Shown: positions 8,075-16,315 of the stretch, one piece after another
Layout: every line of letters begins with the position of its first letter
Position numbering within the stretch: position 1 is the first letter of the stretch
Origin: a virus
IMG/VR virus record: IMGVR_UViG_3300003885_000005
Coordinates: 1 to 50,671 of that record
DNA length: 50,671 bases
Strand: one strand, 5' to 3'
Program-made: the position numbers and the translations under genes
The notes under the pieces: generated by a model
Database searches by the model: none
Told to the model about the DNA's origin: nothing
Seen by the model: only the letters and a program-made list of their open reading frames with translations

Positions 8075-9118
8075 ATGATAGCTATAGTAGCTAATGAATC
8101 GACTGCAACACTAAGGAGAATTTACTTCTTTTGTGTAGATGCTACTGATGGTATAACGCCAGAACTTGGAGAGGCCGCAGGACAACCGCAGTTATCAGTT
8201 AGTGCTGGTGCATGGGCAAATTCCAGTAACACCCTTGTTGCTATTGGTAGTGGTCATTATTACCTAGAGCTTACGCAAACTGAAGTCAATATTGCAGTTC
8301 AGTCAGTAATCAGAACTAGGTACAAATCAGCTAATACGATTGAGACAGAAGGCTCGACGGCTCAGATCTTTAGTGCTACACCTACAGACTTTGCCTCTAC
8401 GGCATCTGGTGTTCTAGGTACACTAATAACTGATGTAAGGCGTGTGGTTAAAGATGTGAGTGGAGTTAACTCTGAGATTTTATGGGATGAGCTTGAGTGG
8501 ATTGAATACTTTGCTAGTGCAGAAAGAGAAATATGTGAAAGAGCTCATGTGTTAGAGGACTCAACCACAGCGGCTGTTGTTACTATAACTATGGTAGATG
8601 GGACAGCTTCATACTCATTACACCCAAAAATTTTGTATGTGGAGAAAGCTGTACCATCTTGGGGAACCGATAGCACACCGATACCGAAGAGGTCAGAAGA
8701 CTGGTTAGATGTTAATTATCTTGGATGGCGAGATCTAGATGACGGTAAGCCAGAATATATAGTTGAGAAACAGACACATAAGATAATCTGTGTTCCAGCG
8801 CCGAACTCTGACTATGCCGCTGAGACCCTATCACTGGTGGTAAAGAGACTTCCACTTGTTGACTTATCGTTGATTAATGTTACTCCAGAAATCGACTCTC
8901 GGTACTATGACGATATGAAACACTGGGCTCTCTACCGGGCGTTTTCTAAAAGAGATGCCGAGATATATGATGAGAATAAATCTACATTCTATTCTAAACA
9001 TTATTACAACTTGTTTGAGGCAAGAGTCGGACAGAGGCCAGATGCTAATACTCAGCGGATAATGAAACAAGAGCCGGCTACTGGTATACAGATAATACCT
9101 TATAGAAGGAGCACATAG
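8075..9118 (+). CDS. Head-tail adaptor (tail tubular A-like) with N-terminal beta domain
   Basis: A 347-residue protein. Residues ~1-110 form a beta-rich domain ('VANESTATLRRIYFFCVDATDG') often fused to short-tail proteins. About 115-347 resembles podovirus adaptor proteins: helical 'LGTLITDVRRVVKDVSG', the 'LEWIEYFASAEREICERAHVL' helix, a beta insertion, then 'DMKHWALYRAFSKRDAEIYDENKSTFYSKHY'. Such proteins form a dodecameric ring below the portal. Position just before a nozzle-like gene supports this. ATG 8075 has AAGGAGATAACAT. Confidence 0.78.
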   Translation: MIAIVANESTATLRRIYFFCVDATDGITPELGEAAGQPQLSVSAGAWANSSNTLVAIGSGHYYLELTQTEVNIAVQSVIRTRYKSANTIETEGSTAQIFSATPTDFASTASGVLGTLITDVRRVVKDVSGVNSEILWDELEWIEYFASAEREICERAHVLEDSTTAAVVTITMVDGTASYSLHPKILYVEKAVPSWGTDSTPIPKRSEDWLDVNYLGWRDLDDGKPEYIVEKQTHKIICVPAPNSDYAAETLSLVVKRLPLVDLSLINVTPEIDSRYYDDMKHWALYRAFSKRDAEIYDENKSTFYSKHYYNLFEARVGQRPDANTQRIMKQEPATGIQIIPYRRST

Positions 9119-9143
9119 TATCGTTCATTGTGTGAACATAACT
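9117..9143. promoter_or_regulatory. Dispersed 27-bp palindrome, copy 1
   Basis: Core GTTCATTGTGTGAAC at 9123-9137, flanked by AGTATC on the left and ATAACT on the right. It fills the whole gap between the adaptor stop (9118) and the next start. The core differs from the consensus only in its centre; both outer arms match. The gene after it lacks a visible Shine-Dalgarno site. Confidence 0.7.
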
Positions 9144-9147
9144 AACC

Positions 9148-10101
9148 ATGAATAAAATGGAAGTAGTAACATATAATAAGTTCTTAGGCGTCTACAGTAG
9201 TGGTGACTCTCAAGATATACCAAAGCCCGAAGGGGCTATAGCTCTTGTAACCGCTGATAATATGGATATTAATAAGTACTTTAAACTTAAATCTAGACCT
9301 GGTAGAACATTGAAGCTATCTGGAGATTATAAGAACCTTTGGTCCGACGGCTCAGTTATCTTTGCTACTATAGATAATGACTTATATAAGCTGGTTTTAA
9401 ACCAAGACTTGACTATGTCAGCAACTCTAATCCAACAGAATGTAGGTCCAGGAATAATGAACTATGCTAGCATAGGTGAGTTAGCTTATATGACTAATGA
9501 TACTAATATCTATGCCTACCAAGACAGCGCTATTAGAGCACTTAGAACCACAACCAATCAGTTCAGAAAAACTATGCCGCCGGGATACTTACTTGAATTA
9601 CACCGGAGTAGGATGTTTATAGCTAAGACCATCCAAACCTTTGATAGTGATTCTGCCTACAAACGTACCCAAGAAATCTTGATGCAGTCTGAAGCTGGTA
9701 ACTATGAGAGATATGATACTCGGGATGATAAATCCTGGCAGTCTTTTCCAACTAGACTAACCATGATAAAGTCAGTCGGAGACGGACTCTTTGTTTCAGC
9801 CGACAAGACGTATTTCTTAAAGGGGTCATTCTTAGGCCCGAATGGAATGACGCTGACTAAAGTTGATAATTCTTCAGCGATTTTTGGTACAGCTAAAAAA
9901 ATTCGTGGAGCTATGATAGCCGGCGAGTATTACGATAATGCAGTACTCTGGGAAACCGAACTTGGTATATGTGTAGGTGGTTCTGGTGGACGCTTTAAGT
10001 ATCTTACTGAAGGAAGGAAAGATAAATCCACTGCTAGCATTGGTGCTAGTTATATTAAACGTGGCGAAATAAATCAATATGTAGTTAATAAAAAAGGTTA
10101 A
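9148..10101 (+). CDS. Tail nozzle-like beta-propeller protein
   Basis: A 317-residue protein lying directly after the adaptor, as tail tubular B/nozzle genes do. 'NKFLGVYSSGDSQDIPKPEGAIALVTADNMDINKYFKLKSRPGRT' resembles the conserved opening of podovirus nozzle proteins, in which the protein first binds the adaptor and then folds into a beta-propeller. The following segments repeat strand patterns ending 'FISADKTYFLKG'-like. It is shorter than the large nozzles of T7-type phages. No ribosome site is visible before ATG 9148 or the in-frame ATG at 9157. The palindrome copy 1 abuts the start. Confidence 0.72.
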   Translation: MNKMEVVTYNKFLGVYSSGDSQDIPKPEGAIALVTADNMDINKYFKLKSRPGRTLKLSGDYKNLWSDGSVIFATIDNDLYKLVLNQDLTMSATLIQQNVGPGIMNYASIGELAYMTNDTNIYAYQDSAIRALRTTTNQFRKTMPPGYLLELHRSRMFIAKTIQTFDSDSAYKRTQEILMQSEAGNYERYDTRDDKSWQSFPTRLTMIKSVGDGLFVSADKTYFLKGSFLGPNGMTLTKVDNSSAIFGTAKKIRGAMIAGEYYDNAVLWETELGICVGGSGGRFKYLTEGRKDKSTASIGASYIKRGEINQYVVNKKG

Positions 10102-10111
10102 GGAGGGAATT

Positions 10112-10897
10112 ATGAGTATTGAATATGGTAGAGCTTTTAGAAACTTCACTCAAGGATATGGCTCTAAAAGACAGGCTATTGAAGGTGGAGTAATTGACAT
10201 TTATGATGGTTCTGGTGTGTTACCAGCATCTCCAGATGATGCAGCTACAGGGGTAAAACTAGTTAGATGCACTCTTGGTAGTGGAGCATGGACTCCAGAG
10301 GTTCTGTCTATGGGAACCATAACACTAACTGGTTCAGCTGGAACATGCACCAATATAACTGTAGACAGCATCTCAATTCTTGATGCAACTGTTACCTTTG
10401 ATACAGATTTAGCCACTACTGCCATTGCGCTAGCGCTTGCCATCAATAACACGCCTCACGTGCGAGAGCGCTATTTTGCTTATTCGTCAGGCGCGGTTGT
10501 CTATATAAGGGCCTTACATGGCACGGGCACCACGCCTAACGGTTTTGTACTTATCTCGACTACAGCTGGCGGCTTAACGGGCACTGACGTTAATCTTGGC
10601 ACTGGCGCCGCAGGCGTCGCGTCTGTTAATGGATTAAGTTACAATGCTCCTGTCAATGGTATCTTTGCTCGTGATGGTATAATGAGTGGAGTAGTACTGG
10701 CTACTGGATATGCAGCTTATTTTAGAATTACTGGCAGTGTTGCTGATGCAGGAGGTGCTGATGCAGCTCCATGGAACCAAATAAGAATCCAAGGAACCTG
10801 TGGAACAAGTGGAGCTGATTATAATATGGATACTACATATCTGATTCTTGGTGCTACTCATACAGTAGATACCTGGACTGAGACTCTGGCTGAGTAA
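10112..10897 (+). CDS. Beta-rich tail appendage protein
   Basis: A 261-residue protein with AAGGAGGGAATT before ATG 10112. The sequence is Gly/Ala/Thr-rich with repeated 'TGxAAGVASVNGLSYNAPVNGIFARDGIMSGVVLATGYAAYFRI' segments, as in phage fibre or baseplate-like proteins. Bases ~10420-10625, inside this gene, are markedly richer in G+C than the flanks, suggesting a recombined segment. No enzymatic motif. Confidence 0.7.
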   Translation: MSIEYGRAFRNFTQGYGSKRQAIEGGVIDIYDGSGVLPASPDDAATGVKLVRCTLGSGAWTPEVLSMGTITLTGSAGTCTNITVDSISILDATVTFDTDLATTAIALALAINNTPHVRERYFAYSSGAVVYIRALHGTGTTPNGFVLISTTAGGLTGTDVNLGTGAAGVASVNGLSYNAPVNGIFARDGIMSGVVLATGYAAYFRITGSVADAGGADAAPWNQIRIQGTCGTSGADYNMDTTYLILGATHTVDTWTETLAE

Positions 10898-10909
10898 GGA
10901 GATAAACTA

Positions 10910-11203
10910 ATGACGATAACTAATACTAGTACGTTAAAGCTGAGACAAATAACTTATCTACATAATGGTGAAGAATCAGCAGATGCGTTTAATGAGAGTT
11001 TAACAATATTGGATACTATATACAACTATTTTGTAGCAGGTAGATATGTGAATATTAATGAGGTTGATACCAGTATCTATACTACTGTCGGAAACTTAAC
11101 ATCCTTAGACTTTATTAATGGTGACACTTCTATAAGTGTACCAATAGTATCAGATAGGTCTACAGGAAAACCTATAATAAATAGATTAGCACTACCATAT
11201 TAA
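10910..11203 (+). CDS. Small hypothetical virion protein
   Basis: A 97-residue protein preceded by AAGGAGATAAACTA. Begins with beta-strand 'STLKLRQITYLHNGE', then a helical 'FNESLTILDTIYNYFV' and a beta C terminus. No cysteine, membrane segment or known domain. It is spaced 12 bases from the gene before and 12 from the gene after, as part of the late operon. Confidence 0.65.
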   Translation: MTITNTSTLKLRQITYLHNGEESADAFNESLTILDTIYNYFVAGRYVNINEVDTSIYTTVGNLTSLDFINGDTSISVPIVSDRSTGKPIINRLALPY

Positions 11204-11215
11204 GGAGGTAATAGC

Positions 11216-11614
11216 ATGTTTTTAGATGAACTTAGTGGAGTAGTAAGAGTTTCAAGAACAGTATTGTTTGACTTTAATGACACAGCAGATCACACATTGT
11301 ATACAGTGCCAACTGGATTTAGTTTTGTTCCAACTCTGCTTGTTATTCATACTTTATCTGGAACTATGTCAGGAGCTGTGTTCTCAGCAGGGTTATCATC
11401 AGCAAAGACTGATTTTGTTGCTACAATAACTGCTTCGGGTGCAAACGGGACAACAAAGATACTGGTTATAAGACCAGATTATAATGCAACTCCAGCCGCA
11501 GGCTCAGGCTTAATGACAATTATTCCAGCCGGTAGCACCTTTGTAATCGATATGCTTACAGCGGCTGGTGTGGCTTGCACTGGAACAGTAGACTTATTTG
11601 GATATCTTTTCTAA
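11216..11614 (+). CDS. Small beta-sandwich virion protein
   Basis: A 132-residue protein with AAGGAGGTAATAGC before ATG 11216. The sequence 'DHTLYTVPTGFSFVPTLLVIHTLSG' and later strands, ending 'GTVDLFGYLF', form the jelly-roll-like pattern seen in small head-fibre and tail-appendage proteins. Function otherwise unknown. Confidence 0.68.
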   Translation: MFLDELSGVVRVSRTVLFDFNDTADHTLYTVPTGFSFVPTLLVIHTLSGTMSGAVFSAGLSSAKTDFVATITASGANGTTKILVIRPDYNATPAAGSGLMTIIPAGSTFVIDMLTAAGVACTGTVDLFGYLF

Positions 11615-11640
11615 AACTGTTTGAATAAGGAGATTAATTA

Positions 11641-12462
11641 GTGGACACTTATTGGGGTTCTGGAGGTTGGTGTTATGGTGGCTGGGCTGGTGGGCCAGCT
11701 ATCAGTACCAATATATTTGCGGGTACAGCTAAGAAGGGAACACTTAGTCTCCGTAGTGGTAGTATACTTAATATAACAGCTAAGAAGGGTACATTCTCTC
11801 TAGTTGGAGTTGGTGGGGCTAACGTAAACGCTCTTGCTATGGTAGCTAAGGGAGGGACTCTGGTTGTATCAGGAATTAATGGTACAATTGGAGACTTTGT
11901 TCTAGCTGCTCAAAGAGGTACCTTAAATGTATTAGGATTTAGTTCTACATCTGGTACTTTAGCTATGGTAGCTAAGCATGGTGTATTATCTCTTAAACAG
12001 TTAGCTATACTTTGGGGTTGTACTGCTCTGTGTTTAGATAATGTAGCCAACTCGGACTATAATAATTTTGAGTTCGATTCTTTTGCTGTTAAAGATGGTT
12101 ACGTAATGGCCACTAATGCTAGTGGAGTCTATCTACTTACTGGTTCTGATGATGCTGGAACAAACATAGATGTTACTGTTGAGACAGTTCAGGATGATTT
12201 AGGAGCAGGTGAGTTAAAAACGGTTCCAGATGTTTATGTTACTTATAAAGGTGGTCCTGTAGTTGTTCAAGCTGTTAATCAAAGCAATGTTAGAACTGGT
12301 TATGAAGTTGAGGCTACTACTGAAATGAGGACTAAACGAGCACGAGTGGGACAAGGAGTTGAAAAGTTGTTATGGGGAATTAGGCTAACAAATCAAGATG
12401 GTGGTTCACTTGATGTGGATAGAATCGAGATGAGACCTTATAAAAGGAGTGGAAGAATTTAA
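11641..12462 (+). CDS. Virion protein with repeated 'AKKGTLSL' motifs
   Basis: A 273-residue protein starting at GTG 11641 behind AATAAGGAGATTAATTA. The N terminus is a Trp/Gly/Tyr-rich loop. Residues ~29-118 hold five copies of a short motif of the form [T/V/A]-A-[K/Q]-[K/G/R/H]-G-[T/V]-[L/F]-x-[L/V], 18-25 residues apart, which would build a repeating beta structure. The C-terminal half (about 120-273) is a globular beta domain. A tail-fibre or appendage role is inferred; enzymatic residues are not apparent. Confidence 0.7.
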   Translation: MDTYWGSGGWCYGGWAGGPAISTNIFAGTAKKGTLSLRSGSILNITAKKGTFSLVGVGGANVNALAMVAKGGTLVVSGINGTIGDFVLAAQRGTLNVLGFSSTSGTLAMVAKHGVLSLKQLAILWGCTALCLDNVANSDYNNFEFDSFAVKDGYVMATNASGVYLLTGSDDAGTNIDVTVETVQDDLGAGELKTVPDVYVTYKGGPVVVQAVNQSNVRTGYEVEATTEMRTKRARVGQGVEKLLWGIRLTNQDGGSLDVDRIEMRPYKRSGRI

Positions 12463-14172
12463 ATGTCATTAAGTGTTAGACTGTTTGGTAATAGAGTTAG
12501 GGCTCAAGAGCTTATAGGCGAAGCTAAGAGACAAATGGTTTTATTAAAGCGTTTTATGGGATTTGGAAACCTAAGTCAACTTGAGCCTCAGCCTATTCGT
12601 TTATTTGATGGTAGTACTATTAGAGTTAGAAGCTTTTTTGGGATAGATATAGTGGAAATTATTGGGGCTGGAGCACCTATTGATAAAATCGGTGAGGAGC
12701 TTGAGAAGGTTTACTTAGTCTTCCTTATTGTTGGTCAAACTGAATATGCTGTATGGAGAATAACACATAAGGATGCTTCTTTAACCTCTGCTCGTTTTGA
12801 TATAAGTAAGTATACTACATACTTTAACATTTATGCAAATAGAAGTCCGTCGGTTGTAAAGTCTTATAAAAATAAAGAGCATGTTTATACTATTGAAAAT
12901 ATAAGGGTCGATATTAAGTATTTTTACCCTACAACTGGTAATACTTTTCCTCATTATGGAAGAAGGGTTAGATCATATCTCTTACCTAGTGGCGATAAAG
13001 ATGTTGTTATAGGAGTTAGAAATTGCTTTATAGGAGGAAACTTTGACTATGATGTTTCTTATATAGATTATTCTCCCACAGATATTAGTAACTATATATT
13101 ATCAGGTAGGCACTCTTCTTATATAGACGAAGATGAAGGATTAGTGACAGACCTTTCTTTATGGAAGATTAATGCAACTTCAGGTCAGATTAAATATAAA
13201 AGTATAGGGGTACAAAAGGATGGAGCTGTAATTTCCTATGCAAAATCTAATGATATATATGCTGTTTTATCTAAGGATAAATTTATAGGAGTAGATTTGA
13301 ATAGCTATGTTTCTGTAGATGATAAAAGATATAAAGATAACCAATGTCCTGAAATCTGTGGTGATAGTCCTTCACTATATTATCAAGATTCTGGTGATAA
13401 ATATGATTATCTTTTTGGTAGTGTAACATTAGAGCACTGGTTAGGTTATTATGCTAAAATAAGGACTGCTAACTTTCATAAGATTACTTGCCCTTATGCA
13501 GGGAGTATTTGTCTAGCTGGTGATACATGTTTAAGACAGAAAATCTCTCTGATATATGATTTAGGACAAGTTAAGATGCTAGATTATGATAATATAAATA
13601 TAGATGAATCTTTTGTGGCTATATATGGTTTTTTTCAAACTGGTGTAGCTTATAGAGACCATATGGGGAATTATTGCGGCGGTGCAGCTTTTTGGGATGC
13701 GGCTTTTAAACCCATTTATTGGCATGATGCTGAAACTACAGACTATAAGCTTGTATATAGAACAAATAATGGAAGTCTTAAAACAATAACAATATGTACT
13801 TCATTTGGTGGCACAAAATATGATGCTACAATTTATTGTGGTAGTGGTGGTTGTGCTCGATGGAGTCAGTTTAGTTTAGGAACAATATATGAAGGAGAAA
13901 GATTATCTGGAGTTTCTTGTCAAGCTACAGAAAAGTATTTATTTTATACATACACTATATGGACTTATACAGGACCAGATAATGAAAGTCATTTTGATGA
14001 TGAAGATAATGATGAGTTTACTTTTAGTAAAAGAATTATAGGAATTATAGATATAAAAACTAATGAGAGAACTGAGCATATAATTGATGATACGCTCTTA
14101 GGAGATTTATATAAAGACACTTTTGATAAGGAAAAAATATCAGCAATCGGGCTACATATTCTAGAGAAATGA
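12463..14172 (+). CDS. Large unrecognised protein of the tail region
   Basis: A 569-residue protein starting directly after the preceding stop. It is Tyr-, Ile- and Asp-rich and has several clustered cysteines (around 'CPEICGDSPS', 'ITCPYAGSICLAGDTC' and 'CGSGGC') that could form disulphides or metal sites. No signal peptide or membrane segment. No domain recognised. Low sequence complexity in third positions matches neighbours, so it is native to this genome. A receptor-binding or tail-tip role is only positional inference. Confidence 0.65.
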   Translation: MSLSVRLFGNRVRAQELIGEAKRQMVLLKRFMGFGNLSQLEPQPIRLFDGSTIRVRSFFGIDIVEIIGAGAPIDKIGEELEKVYLVFLIVGQTEYAVWRITHKDASLTSARFDISKYTTYFNIYANRSPSVVKSYKNKEHVYTIENIRVDIKYFYPTTGNTFPHYGRRVRSYLLPSGDKDVVIGVRNCFIGGNFDYDVSYIDYSPTDISNYILSGRHSSYIDEDEGLVTDLSLWKINATSGQIKYKSIGVQKDGAVISYAKSNDIYAVLSKDKFIGVDLNSYVSVDDKRYKDNQCPEICGDSPSLYYQDSGDKYDYLFGSVTLEHWLGYYAKIRTANFHKITCPYAGSICLAGDTCLRQKISLIYDLGQVKMLDYDNINIDESFVAIYGFFQTGVAYRDHMGNYCGGAAFWDAAFKPIYWHDAETTDYKLVYRTNNGSLKTITICTSFGGTKYDATIYCGSGGCARWSQFSLGTIYEGERLSGVSCQATEKYLFYTYTIWTYTGPDNESHFDDEDNDEFTFSKRIIGIIDIKTNERTEHIIDDTLLGDLYKDTFDKEKISAIGLHILEK

Positions 14173-14183
14173 AGGAGGCATAA

Positions 14184-15305
14184 ATGGCTTACGTAACACA
14201 AGTAGTACCTAACAGACGCTCAGAGATAAAAGAGAATATAGTTACTCAAAAGTTCTCTGATATGACAGATCTTACAAATGATTTTTATACATTAGTAACA
14301 AGTTACGTTGCTGAGATTACTAACATTGTTGGGTCTATGCCAGATATAGATAATACAGTAGAGGAACCAGAAGTTGATCTAACCTCATTAGATACATCTA
14401 AACTTGAAGAACTGTTGAGGGACTTTCCAGTCAACCCATTAGAGAACGTGGTATGGCCAGATGTACCTAGTGACACTTTTAACTTCAATGAAGATGTTAA
14501 TTATAGTGATACATTGTTTGATAGCTTCGATACTAAACTACAAGAAGTTCTAGCCAACGCCACAACACTTCTCAGCGCATCTATTGAGAGTGATATCTTA
14601 GACCAAGAAGAAGAACGAGATGTATTAGTTAACCAAGATGCTAAAAGTGCTAAAGCCGCTGATTGGTCTGAGAGTGGATTTGAAACTCCTGGCAGTGGTC
14701 TCTTTACTACTCAAGGTCAGATTGATATAGATTATCAAAATAAAAAGCTAGACAAGTCCAGAGACATAAGAGTTGAGTCAAGGAAACTTGAGATAGATAA
14801 TATGAAACATGCTTTAGAACAGATAAATGGATTTGAGTCTATTAGAATGCAGTTCAAATCCGATTATTGGCAGAGAAAACTTGAGGCTACAAAAGCTTTA
14901 CTAGAGCGTGGCACTGCTATTTTTACAGCTCAGATAGAAATTATAAGGTCTCAAGCAGTTACATATCAGGCTATCTGCTCAGCATATTCAATGCATGCTT
15001 CAGCATTAGCTGAGTTTGCAAAAGCTAAATTCCAAGATATAAGAGCTCGAGTTGAATATGCAGCGGTGTTAGTAACTGCCAGGGTTGCAGAACTTAATTC
15101 AAAGATTAAAGAAGTTGAGACTAAGTATGGTATAGCTATGGATGGTGCTAAGACTCAAGGTGCTTTAGCTGCTCAAGTTATGGCTTCGGCCTTAGCTGCT
15201 GTATCAGCATCTGCTTCAATATCATCTACAGATAGTGCTAACGTAGCTTCAAGTATTTCAGCTTCAGAAGGTTGGACACATTATATGGATGAGTCACCGG
15301 AATAA
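14184..15305 (+). CDS. Internal virion/ejection protein, helical
   Basis: A 373-residue protein with GAAGGAGGCATAA before its ATG. Residues ~90-330 are a long alpha-helical, coiled-coil-rich stretch ('KLDKSRDIRVESRKLEIDNMKHALEQING'), and the C terminus is Ala/Ser-rich ('GALAAQVMASALAAVSASASISS'), typical of podovirus internal core proteins that are ejected with the DNA. It opens the three-gene internal-protein cluster. Confidence 0.7.
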   Translation: MAYVTQVVPNRRSEIKENIVTQKFSDMTDLTNDFYTLVTSYVAEITNIVGSMPDIDNTVEEPEVDLTSLDTSKLEELLRDFPVNPLENVVWPDVPSDTFNFNEDVNYSDTLFDSFDTKLQEVLANATTLLSASIESDILDQEEERDVLVNQDAKSAKAADWSESGFETPGSGLFTTQGQIDIDYQNKKLDKSRDIRVESRKLEIDNMKHALEQINGFESIRMQFKSDYWQRKLEATKALLERGTAIFTAQIEIIRSQAVTYQAICSAYSMHASALAEFAKAKFQDIRARVEYAAVLVTARVAELNSKIKEVETKYGIAMDGAKTQGALAAQVMASALAAVSASASISSTDSANVASSISASEGWTHYMDESPE

Positions 15306-15325
15306 TAAATATAAGGAGGAATAGA

Positions 15326-16312
15326 ATGGCTACGTTGCAAGAGGAACTTAAAAGATTAAGAAAAGATAAAAAGTATAAAGGGCTATTCAAGAAAGGAGAT
15401 ATTACTGTTAGTGATCCTAATACTCCACCTCCAAGACCTGGACTTGCTATATCTGGTACGTCTGGTCACCGTAGACGTCCGGAGCAAATTGCGAGTTTGA
15501 AACGTAGAGAATTTAAACGTGGGATATCAGATGCTGGGGGTAAGAGATCTTACTTAGATCAGATAGCAGAGAAGTATCTTGGCGAAGATAGTAACCGAGG
15601 TATGTCTTGGCAAGAAAAAACCGGTATGCAGATTTATGATAGAGATAAACAAAGGAGATTTGATCTTAGGTCTGCTTTAAAAAAGGCTGATGAGTCTAAG
15701 TATGTTAAAGGTATCATGGCTCGTGTAACTCAAGCTGAGGCAATTGGTGGACAGATAACTGAAGAAAGAAAAGCCAAGCTTGGTTTAATGGGAGATATAA
15801 TAGGCGCTGAGGCAACTGGTGCAAGGACAGATGTTGCTGCGTCTAGTGATCTTGTTACACAGGAATATAGAAAAGCGCAGCTTGGAATAAGTTCAGCTGG
15901 TCAGAAGAGTCTAGAGCAATCTAGATTAGATACAGCTCAGTATCGTAAAGGAGTATTAGAACTTGGTGAGGCTACTAAGCCTAGTTCAGATGAGAACCAG
16001 TTAGCAACGTTAACAAGGCAAATGCAGAAGGACTTATCTGATGTTGCTCAGAGTGCTAAAGAGGCTCCAGCAGAGGAAACATATTGGGGCTTAGGTGGAC
16101 CAAATAAGGCTCAGGAACAAATTGATGCTATACGAAAATCCTATGCACCTGAGTTAAATAGAATCAAAGGTAATATGATCTTTAAAGACTTTAAGAAGAA
16201 TTTTGAGAAAAAGACTGGTAAGAAAATAACTAGGACACAATGGAACGCATATATAAAGACAGATAAAGGTAAGAAATATCTTAAAGAGCAAGGCTTGGAT
16301 ACAGGAGAATAA
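15326..16312 (+). CDS. Internal virion/ejection protein, charged helical
   Basis: A 328-residue, strongly basic and Gln/Lys-rich protein, mostly helical, preceded by AAGGAGGAATAGA. It has an apparently disordered N-terminal third ('PNTPPPRPG') and a C-terminal 'FKDFKKNFEKKTGKKITRTQWNAYIKTDKGKKYLKEQG' basic tail. It sits between the helical internal protein and the giant polyvalent protein, so an ejectosome component is likely. Confidence 0.65.
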   Translation: MATLQEELKRLRKDKKYKGLFKKGDITVSDPNTPPPRPGLAISGTSGHRRRPEQIASLKRREFKRGISDAGGKRSYLDQIAEKYLGEDSNRGMSWQEKTGMQIYDRDKQRRFDLRSALKKADESKYVKGIMARVTQAEAIGGQITEERKAKLGLMGDIIGAEATGARTDVAASSDLVTQEYRKAQLGISSAGQKSLEQSRLDTAQYRKGVLELGEATKPSSDENQLATLTRQMQKDLSDVAQSAKEAPAEETYWGLGGPNKAQEQIDAIRKSYAPELNRIKGNMIFKDFKKNFEKKTGKKITRTQWNAYIKTDKGKKYLKEQGLDTGE

Positions 16313-16315
16313 TCT

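Noticed and set aside
9148-9160. Second in-frame ATG (9157) as the real start of the nozzle gene
   Set aside because: Neither ATG has a Shine-Dalgarno site, so sequence alone cannot choose; the longer frame is kept.
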